DNA of 64,000 nucleotides from Ehretia macrophylla (lineage: Eukaryota > Streptophyta > Magnoliopsida > Boraginales > Ehretiaceae), in the NCBI GenBank assembly GCA_037974665.1, contig CM075773.1, positions 49,957,417-50,021,416 of the forward strand, in the 5' to 3' direction. A program made the translations under genes and the position numbers. A model generated the notes under the pieces. The model did no database searches. It was not told where the DNA came from and saw only the letters and a program-made list of their open reading frames with translations. How positions within the stretch are numbered: the stretch's first letter is position 1; each line of letters begins with the position of its first letter. Of the stretch, positions 48,411 through 60,009 are shown piece after piece.

Positions 48411-50278
48411 GAATACAAAAACCATAAACAAACCACACTATTTTATTAATCATAAAGACATTACATAAAAGAAATGAAAATACAACAACAGAAGACTATC
48501 CTCTAAACTTGGAAATACATGATTAACTTAAATCATTCCTAATATACCTACGATCCCACTTGACTAGGAGATAAATAAATAAAAATGTAAAGGATGAAAA
48601 TTCTTGCAAAATAGTACACAACCATGGCAAATTGATCAGGCGTGAGAGTTCCGAACATCATTGTGTTGAATACAGCTAAAATAGATAAATGAAAAAAATT
48701 GAGAGAGAGAGAGGAGGCGGCAGTGGAGAGAAAAGAAAATGAGAAGAAGAAGAAAGAAAGAGGGCTTTAAACCCGTCAGTTAGGTCATACCGCGCTCGAG
48801 CGCCCTTTTAAGTGCGTTCGAGCGTGATTCTTCCCGTTTCTGCCTTAAATGCTTTTGCAAATTCACAAAGTAGGAAGATATAATCTTCCTCAAACCTATT
48901 TCCTACAAGAGTTTTTTTTTATTTTTATAAAATAAAATAAAATTGGTACATGAGAAAAATAAATACACGAATTTTAAACCATTTAAATATCCTAAAACAA
49001 GTGTAAGAATATATAAATGAACACCGACCAATAGTCATCCATCAAGATTCAAACCTTAAATATGCTTTCAAAAGGAACAGTTGGATCCAGATTTAATTTA
49101 AGAAAATTTGAGTTTAGACTAAATTTAGAGTTCATCAACTTAACGAAGAGTTGTCCGCCAGTTTGGAAGGCAACACTGGAAGCCTGGGAAAAGCAAAAAT
49201 AGGATCCCAACTCTATTTCAGTTTCATACCTATGCAGCAAAATAAACCACATCCGAACACCGAGTGAATGACGTTAAAATCTGGAAAGTAAATCTACCCG
49301 CCATAGCGTAAGAATTGGCCGAAGCAGAGGTGATGAATCACGTATCACTTACCCCTCAGAATGGTATAAGTTATCTTTCTCTCAAATACCATGAGAGCCA
49401 CTATTTCCATAACAGTAGAAAAAGACCTCCTAACGTTGAAGTTAACGCCAATTTAAAGCTAATTGGTAACCAAACGACAACATCTAGGACAAATCTTGGA
49501 ATGTTACCGCCATGAGATCCTAGATTACCCAGAGATCACTTGGGTTCATGTGAGGCACACACGCTAGTACAAACAACACCCTGTTTTATCCTCAGACAGT
49601 CACTACCGAATGTTGCCACTGTGTACCCATCCTCCCACCCATTTAGGATGAGTGCGTCACATAAATTGTCAGAGTTTTTCCTTCTAACTGAGAATGGGCA
49701 TTGGAACCATTTAATGTCAGCCGGCAAGACATACACACATAGTTAAGTGTCGTAGTTTAACGCCTTTGAGCAAATTTTTTTTTTTATTTAAAATAATATA
49801 TTAAAATCAAGGGACTAGCTCTTCTAGAGGTTTCTGTGTTCACACCATCTAGTACTTTCCTTCGGCACTTACATGGGGCCACAGCCAGTTCCACAGGGTC
49901 AAGAGCAAGACAGTGGGGTTTTACGTTACAGACAATATCGTCTGATGAATGCTCTCACTCCTAACTACCTTATCAAGTAATGCCCAAACAGACCCTTTAC
50001 TACATTAAGCTGGTGGTGTGGCAAACACTGTTAGACACAGTTGCACTGGTCAGACAACCGCACTCAGAAAACGTACAGTGACCACTAGTATCATAACAAT
50101 TATACCTTTATGAGTGTTTTTCAGGGTTAAAACCCAAACTACTTTAAGTTGGAGAAAGACTCATTTGGTACTAATAAAAAAAAAACAAAAAGAATAAAAA
50201 TAAAATTAAAAATCCTAGGTTGCCTCCTAGGAACGCTAAGTTTAACGTCTTCAGCCAGACATAATTACTTTGAAATTG
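47435..50278 (-). other. Noncoding spacer of the Athila-like element, pol to third ORF
   Basis: No coding frame is supported. Just after pol, on the element's strand, lies the Athila-typical text gcgttcctaggaggcaacct. The part 49020-50150 is unusually complex and GC-balanced. The part 47800-48000 has tandem acatatacatac words. A (TA)n run lies at 48361-48405, and GCGCTCAAGCGC-type palindromes lie at 48207-48240 and 48792-48824. Confidence 0.6.
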
Positions 50279-53200
50279 TTACTCTGCAGGGATTGGATTC
50301 TTAAGTTCAATTGATTCTTCACCCCAATTCTTTAATTGGATCGCTGGTTTTAGCTTTTGTCCATTTACAAACATAGTTTTCCTATTTGTTTTATCTTTTA
50401 TCTTGACAATCCCAGACGGAAAAACTTGTTTAACCTTAAATGGTCCATCCCACCTAGACCTCAATTTTCCTGGAAACAATCGTAACTTAGAATTAAATAA
50501 CCACACATCTTCTCCAGGAATAAATGACTTACGAATAATTATTTTATCATGCGTTCTCTTCATTTTCTCACTGTAAATCTTGCCATTCTCATATGCCTCT
50601 AAACGCATTTTTTTAAGTTCATTTAGATGGAATAACCTATTTTTACCAGCTTTCTGCAAGTCAAAATTCACAGTTCTAATTGCCCAATAAGCCTTATGTT
50701 GTAACTCAACAGGTAAATGACATGTTTTTTCATAAACTAAACGAAAAGGTGACATTCCTATAGGAGTTTTATATGCAGTTCTATATGCCCAAAGTGCATC
50801 ATTCAATCGAGTGGACCAATCATTCCTATAAGGTCTAACTATCTTCTCAAGGATTGATTTAATTTCCCTATTAAAAACCTCAACCTGTCCACTATTTGTG
50901 GGTGATATGGAGTTGCAACCTTATGAATGACTGAGTATTTCTTCAACAATTTTTCAAAAGTTTGGTGAATGAAATGACTTCCACCGTCACTAATGATGGC
51001 TCGTGGAATTCCAAACCGACAGAAAATGTTTTCTTTTATAAATTTCATCACAGCAGTGTGATCATTAGTCCTTGTTGCAATTGCTTCAATCCATTTAGAC
51101 ACATAATCAACACCAACCAAAATGTATTGAAAACCAAAAGAGATGGGGAAAGGACCCATGAAATCAATACCCTAAACATCAAAAAGTTTACAAACCACGA
51201 TGGGATTTAAGGGCATCATATCTCTTTTTCCCATGTTACCTGTCTTTTGGTATCTTTCACATGCCTTGCAAAACTTATGAGTGTCCTTGATTAATGTGGG
51301 CCAATAAAACCCACTTTGCAGAACTTTGATAGTTGTCCGTCGTTCTCCAAAGTGTCCCCCATATTCTTGCGAATGACAAAATGACATGATGCTTAGCTGT
51401 TCAGACTCGGGTACACATCTACGAATAATTTGATCAGAACAAATACGGAACATATGAGGATCATCCCAGAAATAATTCTTTGCAATTGACAAAAAAGATC
51501 TCTCTCAGCCTTGTTCCACTCCTTGGGTATTTTACCAACTGCGAGATAATTCACAATATGAGCATACCAAGGAAGTTTAGGAGTAGAAATTAATAGTAAC
51601 TGTTCATCATGAAATGTATCTCTCAAGGGTAACTCATTTTCTGTTTCTTGAGTTACAATCCTTGACAAATGATCAGCAACAATATTTTCTCGACCTTTCT
51701 TATCCTTGATTGTTAAATCAAATTCTTGAATTAATAACAACTATCGAATAAGCCTAGGTTTAGCATCTTTCTTTTCCAACAGGTATCTTAATGCCGAGTG
51801 GTCAGAATAAATGATTATTTTTTACCCTAACACATAAGACCGAAATTTTTCTAATGCAAAAACTACAGCAAGCAATTCTTTCTCTATGGTGGTATAGTTT
51901 TTCTGGACATCATCTAAAGTTCAGCTAGCATAATAGATCACACAAGGAACTCGATCCTTACGTTGACCTAATACAGCTCCTATGGCAAAATCCGAAGTAT
52001 CACACATAATTTCAAAAGGAAGAGAGTAATCTGGTGGTTGAATCACTGGAGCAGTGAAAAGTGCATTTTTTAGTATTTCAAAAGCAGTAACACATTTTTT
52101 ATCAAATTGGAATGGAGTATCTGTGCCAACAAATTTTATAAAGGTCTAGCAATTTTACTAAAATCCTTTATAAATCGTCGGTAGAAACCAGCATGTCCAA
52201 GGAACGATCTCACCTGTTTAACAGTTGTTGGAGGGGGCAAATCGGAAAAAATATCAACCTTAGCTTTATCAACCCGAACTCCTTCCTTGGATATAATGTG
52301 TCCGAGAACAATTCCTTCTTGAACCATGAAATGACTTTTCTCCCAACTAAGTATGAGATTAGATTCCTGACATCTTTTCAGCACCAAAGAAAGATTATTC
52401 AAACAAATGTCAAATGAAGAGCCAAAGATAGAAAAATCATCCATAAAGACTTCAACAAATTCATCCATCATATCAGTGAAAATAGACATCATGCAGCGTT
52501 GAAAAGTGGCTGGTGCATTACAAAGGCCAAAAGGCATTCTTCTATAAGCAAACGTGCCAAAAGGACATGTAAAAGTTGTCTTTTCCTGATCTTCAGGGTC
52601 CACAGGGATCTGATTGTATCCCGAGTACCCGTCAAGAAAACAGTAATAACCTTGTCCTGCCAACCTGTCCAAAATTTGATCAATGAATGGTAAAGGAAAA
52701 TGATCCTTTCTTGTTGCAGCATTGAGTTTCCTATAATCAATACACACACGCCATCCAGTTGTGGTGCGGGTAGGTACCAATTCACCTTTATCATTTGTCA
52801 CCACAGTGATTCCTGATTTCTTAGGTACAACCTGTATAGGACTAACCCATTTACTATCCGAAATAGGATAAATGATACCTGCATCTAACAACTTCACTAT
52901 TTCCTTCTTTACAACTTCCCTCATGTTCGGGTTCAGCTTACGTTGCATCTCTCTAGATGTCTTGGCTCCATCTTCCAAATTAATCTTATGCATGCAAAAA
53001 GAGGGATCTATTCCTTTAAGGTCTACAACAGTCCAGCCTAACGCTTCCTTATTCTTAGACAACACATCTACAAGTTTAGCTTTCTGTTCCAAAGAAAGGT
53101 TAGAAGCAATAATAGCTGGAAGTGTTTGATCTGCCCCTAGAAAAACATACTTGAGATGACTAGGAAGTTGCTTTAGTTCCAACTCAGGAGGAGATTGTAT

Positions 53201-53950
53201 AGAAGGAAGCATGGGTTCTTTAGAAAGAGTCAATGATGGTTCTATTGCATAAACTTGAAGTTTTTCATCAAATCTTAAATTACTTTCTAAAAATTCATCA
53301 GATTCCTCCTCAAACCTACTCAACACTACTTCATTATCATTCAAAATATTCTCCAAAAAATATTTTTGCATAAGACTAAGAAAAGACTCTTCAATTAATG
53401 GATCAATCTTATCAAGAATAAAACATTGAAGACCATCATCTCCATCTGCAAACCTAGCAGCATTAGCAACATTCAGCTTTACCTTAATATCTCCAAATGT
53501 AAACTCCAATTCTCCAGTTGCACAGTGAATTTTTACATTAGCTGTTGCTAAAAATGGTCCCCCTAATATAACTGGAGTTTGGAACTTTTGAATTTCTCTT
53601 GGTTTCATATCTAGCACAACAAAATCCACAGGAAAATAAAATTCATCAACCTTTATCAACACATCTTCAATCATGCCCCTAGGAATTCTAAGCGATCGAT
53701 CAGCCAGTTGAAGGGTGACAGGAGTAGGTTTCAATTCTCCTATATCTAACTGCTCAAAAAGATTAAAGGGGAGAAAATTCACACTAGCTCCTAAATCAAG
53801 AAGGGCACGCTCTACACGATGATTACCAATATAGCAAGGAATGGTAACTGCCCCTCGATCTTTCAATTTTGGTGGAACATGAGAAGTAAGAATGCTGCTT
53901 ACCTTTTCAGTCAATCTTACTTTGTTTGATATCAAAGCTGAATTCCTTCT
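50279..53950 (-). pseudogene. Athila-type pol: protease, RT, RNase H, integrase; decayed
   Basis: The longest open part (53935-52136, 599 codons) has the protease active site ALLDLGASVN at 44-53 and the RT with YCFLDGYSGY at 431-440 and the catalytic FMDD at 497-500. After a frameshift near 52130, RNase H (YSDHSALRYL, near 51800) has TGA at 51921-51923, TAA at 51822-51824 and TAG at 51741-51743. Integrase has an HHCC zinc region (CHSQEYGGHF..CKACERYQ) at about 51380-51260, a TAG at 51172-51174, ISDGGSHF near 50980 and a frameshift near 50905. Its C-terminal part is open at 50806-50279. It provided the enzymes for copying and integration and is now inactive. Confidence 0.88.
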
Positions 53951-54279
53951 TTTCTAAGTGCATAAATCCTTAAGAAACTTTGCATAAGCAGGAATTTGCC
54001 CGATGATTTCTAACAGAGGTAAATTGATTTAACTTGCTTAAAGGTTTCAAGCATGTCTTCCCTTTTTGAATCTTTATTAGGTGGATTACCTAATGCATGT
54101 GGAAAGCGTGCCTTGGGACTCAGTGTTAATGGAATATTTTCATGTGAAATGAAAGTTTCAGGTTCATTTGCAGTTTCTTTTGATGAATCAACAGTAACTT
54201 GAGACTTAGCTTTTTGCTTTGCAAGTCTTGCATTTTCGTAAGCTTCGACACTTACCTTGTTATCAACTTTCTTACCACT

Positions 54280-55610
54280 TCACAATGTAATGACAGCTTG
54301 AAGATCCTTCACTATTTGACTTGTAGATGCTACATGGGCCTTACCTTTTGGGTTCCCATTTGGTTGGGCAGGGAATGTTCCTTCTTCCCTTTTCTGAATT
54401 GTGTTAGCTAATTGCCCAATTTGTTTTTCCAAATTGGCAATAACAAATTGGCAATTGTCTTTGTATGTGTACTTACCAGTTGCATAGTTGGTTCCCAACT
54501 GTGAAGCTTTTTCAAAACCTGTTCTTCAAAAGTAGTCCCATAAGAATTGCAACCTAAATTGGAGCTCGTAGGTACCTATCCTTGTGGAACTGAATGAAAT
54601 CCTGGAGGATAGCTTCTTGGTCTTTGTTGTTGAACATCTTCCCGATTCTGATCCCATCGAAAATTTGGATGATCTCATGTACCTGAATTATAAGTGTTAG
54701 AGAATGGATCATAAGTACGGGGATATCTATAAGCAGCACAAGCTTGCTCTGAAATTGAATTGGGATTTGATACAAGAACACCTTCACCTGAATCAACTAC
54801 ATGCAATGATTCTTTCCTTTTGACCATTTTTTCCAATGCAAGAGTTAGATTTTCAATCTTTGATGTCAAAGAATTGTAATCATTTGATCCTACACTTTCT
54901 CTCTTTTCTCTAGATGAAGTTGCACACTTTCGTGAATTGTTGCTCAGTTTTATGAACAATTCTGTGGCTTCTTCTGGGGATTTTTCAAGAAGTGAGCTAT
55001 TACAAGTTGAATCGAGCAAACTTTGATTATGCTCATTTAACCCTTGATAGAAAATTTGAGCTAATTGTCAATCTGGAATACTATGGTGTGGACATTCATG
55101 AGTTAAGGTTTCAAATCTATCTCAACTCTCATGAAGTGCCTCTCTAGGTAACTGAGAAAAATTATTTAATTGATTCCTACATTCATTGGTTTTTGAAGAA
55201 GAGTAAAATCTTTCAAGAAATTCTCTTTGCAATTGATCCCAAGAAGTAATAGAACCAGAACGTAATCTGTAAAGCCAATTTTGTGCTTGACCCATTAAAG
55301 AGTAAGGAAACAATCTCAATTTAACAACTTCTTCTGAGGCAGTTCTAGTATTGATCGATCTGCATGTATGAACAAAAGTATTAATGTGATCATACGGGTT
55401 TTCATTAGAAAGACCGTGGAACAAGGGAAGCATTGAAATCATGTGAGACTTTATTTTAAAACCATCATCAGTTTCAGGTAAGGCAATAGATCGTGGAGGA
55501 ACATAATCTTGTGGTGTGGAAAAATCTTTTATGCTCCTCCTCACATTTCCTACTTCTCTACCTTCAACTTGATCCTGATTTTGGTTTTGATTCAGATGTT
55601 GATCAGCCAT
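54280..55610 (-). pseudogene. Athila-type gag, decayed
   Basis: The likely start is ATG at 55608-55610 (MADQHLNQ) rather than the upstream Met at 55709. The N-terminal part has the Athila gag pattern: PPRSIALP, then PLFHGLSNENPYDHINTF, KLRLFPYSLMGQAQNWL and SWDQLQREFLERF. TGA codons interrupt the frame at 55122-55124 and 55068-55070, both where this family usually has tryptophan. A further TGA near 54673 and frame breaks follow. The C-terminal piece (ANLEKQIGQLANTIQKREEG) is at about 54380-54460. Gag would form the virus-like particle. No zinc knuckle was seen, as is usual in Athila. It cannot make a full protein. Confidence 0.85.
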
Positions 55611-55888
55611 GATTAGAAAAGTTCGTGCTTTGATTCTGGATTTAAAGGTTTTCTCAATTTCTGAATCCAAGACAAAGATGGGTGGCTTTAAAGATCTCCG
55701 ACCATGCATACAAAACTAAAACTCAAAAAGAAACAAAAAAAAAATAATAAAAAAAAATAATAATAATAATAAAGTCTATACAAAATAGCTAAATTGACTT
55801 AAATAAAAATAAAAATAAAAAACTAAAATATATACATATAAACACTTATATACATAAATCAAAGACTTACTTTATTTGATGAACACCG

Positions 55889-55908
55889 ATCCCCGGCAAC
55901 GGCGCCAA
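55889..55908 (-). promoter_or_regulatory. Primer-binding site, complementary to tRNA-Asp
   Basis: The + strand reads gatccccggcaacggcgcca, which is the 3' end of plant tRNA-Asp including the terminal CCA. On the element's strand this is the PBS, five bases from the 5' LTR. Use of tRNA-Asp is characteristic of Athila/Calypso-type elements. Confidence 0.9.
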
Positions 55909-56924
55909 ATTTTGATCGCGTCGTTTTACGCTAAAAAATAGTAAGGTTAAATGATTGGAAATATTGCTTACCTTGAATTATCTCTAGTTGTAGCGAGTAG
56001 AGGGTCGATCCACGGAGATTTGGTTATCAAGTTAAGTTAAGTCCTTAATTTAGAATTGTTTGACTATCTTCCGTCACAGATAAATTTGATTAAGTCCAAA
56101 AGTCCAAAAGTACGGAAGTACGAAAAATTAAGTCCAAGAAATGTCCAAAGATGCGGTAGTAACAAAGTCCAAAAGTGAATTAATCAAAAGTACTAAATTA
56201 AAAAATCACAACACTCAACACTAAAAATCCAAAGGGTTAATGATTCAGGGTGGTTATAGCTCGGTATACGCAAGTACAAAGTTATTGATTCAGATTAGAA
56301 GTTAAGTCCTTCAGAAATAGGGCTACAAGCTCCCACTACTGAAATGAGCCTTTAATTACATAAGTGATAAGATTAATTAATTAACAAGACTGGATGTGTT
56401 GGTACAACCTAACGATTTCCAATCTCTCAATTAATCTTTCACTTATGTAACCTGGAGGTGTCGGTACAACCAGACTAGAATCCATCCGAGGTAGTCTCGT
56501 ATTGCCACTGGTTTACAAAACCGGGCGTATATGTACTCTCAATTAAATATAACATAACTACAAGTATACGTATAATTAATCAAAGAATACTAAAAAATAT
56601 AAATATGAGACTTTAATAAATCTGAATCACAACATATGTACAAGAGTAACTTCACACGTACTACCATGAATCTCGGGTTTAGTGTGCCATAATAAACTGT
56701 AAAGTACAAGAAATCATAACGAAAATCAAAATAAAAGAATACTTATCGTGTTGAACAGATTTTGGTAGACTGGTATGATTTCGGTATGATGATGGCTCAC
56801 TATCCCCTCCCTTTAGGATTAAAACTTTGCACACAACTCAGAATAATAACTAAAGCACTCAAACACAAGAGCAAAATCTAAGCTAAGAAGAAAATGGTAC
56901 AAGAAAATGAAATGAGGAATGAAG

Positions 56925-56933
56925 TATTTATAG
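56925..56933 (-). promoter_or_regulatory. LTR TATA box (ctataaata on minus strand)
   Basis: The minus strand reads ctataaata, a good plant TATA box. The equivalent site in the other LTR is conserved at 44477-44485. It lies downstream of the W-box cluster and 35-bp repeats in the element's direction. Transcription would start some 30 bp further on, near 56895, if the site works. Confidence 0.6.
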
Positions 56934-56981
56934 CGAAATTTTGACACTATTCACAAGTACTATTCAAACCATGATATCATC

Positions 56982-57112
56982 AATGTGTCAGCGTGACATC
57001 ATTTGCCTAGGTCATCATTGTGTCAGCGTGATGTCATTCGCCTAAGTCATCATTGTGTCAGCGTGATGTCATTCGCCTAAGTCATAATTGTGTCAACGTG
57101 ATGTTAGCAAAT
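56982..57112 (-). repeat. ~35-bp tandem repeats in U3 of the 5' LTR
   Basis: Near-identical direct units contain gtgtcagcgtgatgtcatt and cgcctaagtcatcatt. Each carries a tgatgtca/tgacatca word, one base away from the bZIP palindrome tgacgtca. The homologous array at 44532-44690 has more or partial units. They lie between the W-box cluster and the TATA box and probably act as an enhancer. Confidence 0.6.
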
Positions 57113-57124
57113 ATACTATTCACA

Positions 57125-57245
57125 CATTGACTTTACTATTCATACGTTGACTTTGACTTGTACTATTCATTAGTTGACTTTGACTTTGACCAAAAGTTGA
57201 CTTTTACTATTCATCCGTTGACTTTGACTTTGACCAAAAAGTTGG
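57125..57245 (-). promoter_or_regulatory. W-box (TTGACY) cluster in U3 of the 5' LTR
   Basis: About ten TTGACT/TTGACC words are packed in about 120 bp, as gttgactttgactttgacc-type runs on the + strand. TTGACY is the core W-box bound by WRKY transcription factors. The cluster is larger in the other LTR (44701-44850, about 14 words). It lies upstream of the 35-bp repeats and TATA box in the element's direction. Confidence 0.55.
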
Positions 57246-57525
57246 CTAAAGCTACTTCAAGGTTTTTCAGCGTTCTGAATTCGTTTTCGCACTCCGTTTG
57301 GCCAAATTTAATCTCGATTTGCTCATGTCAAGGTCGTTCTACCTTCCTCCTTCAGTATTACGCCAAAAATTCATTTCAAAAGTTGGCTTTTGTAGCCATT
57401 TTTGCTATTTCTTCTTCAGAACCTATATTGTACTAAATTTGTGTAAAATATACAATTAAGCTTGAAATAATAATGCAATATACATGATTTAATGAGTTAA
57501 AGTTACTAAAAATACAGATTTATCA

Positions 57526-59642
57526 CTAAGGTTCCCAACCCTTCATCCATGAACGACTTTCGTCCTATTGATTGCTGTAACGTCATCTACAAATGCATTA
57601 CCAAAATCTTGGCATCGCGCATGAGCAATTTTCTCCCATCACTAATTTCGGACTGCCATAGTGCATTTGTTAAGGGGCGCAGTATCTCTGATAACATTCT
57701 TTTGGCACAAGAACTAATCAGGGGCTATGGTAACAAGGGGCTTAGTCCGAGATGCATGTTAAAGGTGGACCTTAAGAAGGCATATGACTCTATCAGTTGG
57801 GATTTCATTCTTAAAACTCTGAAGGCTTTCAACTACCCGGATATCTTCATCAACTGGATTAGAAGCTGTATTACTACTACCAGCTTTTCGGTTGCCCTCA
57901 ATGGAGAGCTTCATGGGTTTTTCAAAGGAGGCAGAGGGTTGAGGCAAGGGGATCCTATCTCCCCTTACCTGTTTGTCCTTAGTATGGAAGTGTTAACTGG
58001 TATTCTCAACAAAGCTGGCAGTCACAGGGAGTTTAGATTCCATCCCAGATGTAAAACTTCTAAGCTCAACCACTTGTGCTTTGCTGATGACATTATGATC
58101 TTTTGTAAGGGTGATGTGAATTCAACTAGAATCATCAACCAAAGCCTGGAGTTTTTCCAGAATTTGTTGGGTCTCTCTATTAGCCATGACAAAAGCAATC
58201 TTTTCATTGGTGGGTGTTCTGATCATCTTATTAATGAAATCTTTAACGTGTTGGGGATCAAGATTAGCAAGCTACCGATCAGACACCTTGGTATTCTTCT
58301 CCTACCAGGACGTTTACTCAACTCTCACTGTAAATGTCTCATTGACAGAATAGTTAATAGAATCAATAGCTGGACCAATACTGTTCTCTCATACGCGGGA
58401 AGACTTCAGCTTGTTAAATCCATACTTAGCAACATCCATTCTTTCTGGGCCAGGATGTTTATTCTCTCTAAAGGAGTGCTGGATGAAATTGATTGCAAAC
58501 TTGCAGCATTTCTCTGGTCGGGATCAGTTGATGTTGGTAAGAAGACAAAAGTTGATTGGACTGATGTTTGTAAAGAGTTTGCTGAAGGGGGCTTAGGAAT
58601 GAGGAGCTTACAGGATACTAATCAAACTGCCATTCTTAGATATCTCTGGATTATTCATACGAAGCAGAAATCGGTGTGGGCTAGATGGATTCAAGATGTT
58701 TACCTTCGTGCCTATGACATTTGGGAACTACCTATGTCGAGGAATCCCTCATGGGCATGGCGCAAAATCCTCCAACTAAGGGACACGGCCAGGAAACTTA
58801 TTTGCTATAAAATTGGTGATGGTAGAAATACTCGATTTTGGTATGATAATTGGCATCCAATGGGATGTCTCTCTGATATCTTTGATACTCAGGATATCGT
58901 TCATGCTGGGTTTAATCTTGAATGTATGGTTTCAGATTTCATTTTGGAGGGTCGATGGCATTGGCCTAATGATAGGCCTATCATCTCCTTCATCAAAGAG
59001 AACCTGGGTGACATTACTCCTTGTGGTACCAATGATAGCTTCTATTGGATTAATGCATTCAATGGCAAATTCAACACAGCCTGGGCTTGGAAAATTCTTA
59101 AGCCGAATAACCCTGTTGTTGAGTGGCATCACATGATTTGGTTTAAGCATGCAACACCAAAACACTCTTTTTGTTCTTGGCTGTTTTGGATTGATAGGCT
59201 TCCAACGAGAAGCCGACTGATTTCCTGGGGGTTTAACATTGATCCTTCCTGCTTATTTTGCCATCTTTACATGGAAGACAAAACCCACTTATTTGGTGAT
59301 TGCTCATTTACCAGGCGAATTTGGAAAAGGGGATGGAAGATGTGCAAGGGCCCCCCTGATTTGAGGAGATGGAATGATACTGCAGCTTGGCTTATTCAGA
59401 GAGCCTCCATGCCCACCTTCCAGATCTTCACAATGAAGCTCTTCCTTGGAGCTTTTGTTTTCCACATTTGGCGAGAGAGGAATTCTCGACTTTACAACAA
59501 GGAATTTGGAAGTGAAGATGATATTTTCAACAATATTTCCTTTGACGTTAGAACTAAAATGTTTATGTTTAGAAAAGTTAAAAACTCTCTTCTTGACCAG
59601 GCCATTTGTAGAGCCTGGAATATAGAAGATTTCACATGCTGA
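57526..59642 (+). pseudogene. LINE ORF2, 3' part: reverse transcriptase and zf-RVT domain
   Basis: The frame is open for about 700 codons from the duplicated ctaag to a TGA ending at 59642. Counting from the first ATG (57549): DFRPIDCC at 3-10, the first catalytic Asp in LKVDLKKAYD at 71-80, LRQGDPISPY at 131-140, and the active-site FADD at 178-181. A zinc-finger RVT region (CLFCHLYMEDKTHLFGDC) lies near 575-595. No RNase H domain follows. This half has no internal stop, but it is separated from its 5' part by 21.6 kb, so it is not functional as a unit. It would also lack its own start, since ATG 57549 is an internal Met. Confidence 0.9.
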
Positions 59643-59958
59643 TTGACATTTATTTTTGTATGATGTAAATTTTGAAAGTTGAATGATATACACACCCACT
59701 TGCTTTTGGCAAAACAAAAAAAAATATATATCATTCTTATAGACGTATCGCACCATCCGATAATGGAAGAATTTTGTTTAATGGAATCTAGAGTAAAAGT
59801 CGTTCTATTTGGTCTACCATAAATTATAAGGCCCACACTGAAATAGCTAAACTAGGATAAAGAAAGCAATGAAGGCAAAGAAAACAAAGAGGTGCAGCTT
59901 TCATTCTCATCAATCATCATTAAAACGTGTAGAAAAAGTGTTGGTACGGTGGCTATTG

Positions 59959-60009
59959 AACGCAATGCAAGTCTTTTTTTTTTTTTGGTGAAAACGCAAT
60001 GCTAAGTCT
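59959..60009 (-). mobile_element. Tail-only micro-insertion, ~16-bp TSD
   Basis: aacgcaatgcaagtct (59959-59974) and aacgcaatgctaagtct (59993-60009) flank an 18-base insert of T run plus ggtgaa. On the minus strand this is ttcacc plus poly-A, the same tail as at 18731-18745. The related duplication copy B has no such insert at this place (near 62130-62145), which supports an insertion. Confidence 0.65.

Larger units (their letters stand above)
35900..57525 (-). mobile_element. Athila-like Ty3/gypsy LTR retrotransposon, inserted in the LINE
   Basis: The element starts tgatcgcg and ends ..tttatca, and 5-bp duplications ctaag flank it (35895-35899 and 57526-57530). It reads on the minus strand: 5' LTR 55914-57525, PBS, gag, pol (PR-RT-RH-INT), an env-like ORF, polypurine tract, and 3' LTR 35900-45126, itself split by a second element. 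Without that second insertion it is about 14.1 kb. Long noncoding spacers, the tRNA-Asp PBS, a DLGAS protease, FMDD RT and a third ORF all fit the Athila lineage. Gag and pol carry several stops and at least two frameshifts, so it is dead. In the first ~120 bp the LTRs differ at about six sites by eye. Confidence 0.92.
55914..57525 (-). repeat. 5' LTR of the Athila-like element (1612 bp)
   Basis: Intact LTR with TG..CA ends when read on either strand (+ strand: tgatcgcg..tttatca). On the element's strand, U3 begins at 57525. It contains a W-box cluster (57125-57245), 35-bp repeats (56982-57112) and a TATA box (56925-56933). The other LTR copy lies at 35900-36210 plus 43763-45126, and the two align along their lengths with small indels in the repeat arrays. 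Confidence 0.9.
34476..59730 (+). mobile_element. L1-type LINE, 5'-truncated, split by nested LTR elements
   Basis: The LINE occupies 34476-35899 and 57526-59730. Everything between is a later insertion. The 5' end is truncated inside the endonuclease. The 3' end is an A-rich tail (gcaaaacaaaaaaaaa near 59708-59724). Similar words flank it: tcattattctatag at 34461-34474 and tcattcttatag at 59731-59742, a likely target-site duplication with a small gap. Without the insert the element would be about 3.6 kb. It belongs to the plant L1 group by its RT and zf-RVT motifs. Confidence 0.85.

Noticed and set aside
59304-59836. Minus-strand frames of 114-150 codons opposite the LINE end
   Set aside because: They are antisense shadows of the LINE ORF2 and its 3' UTR.
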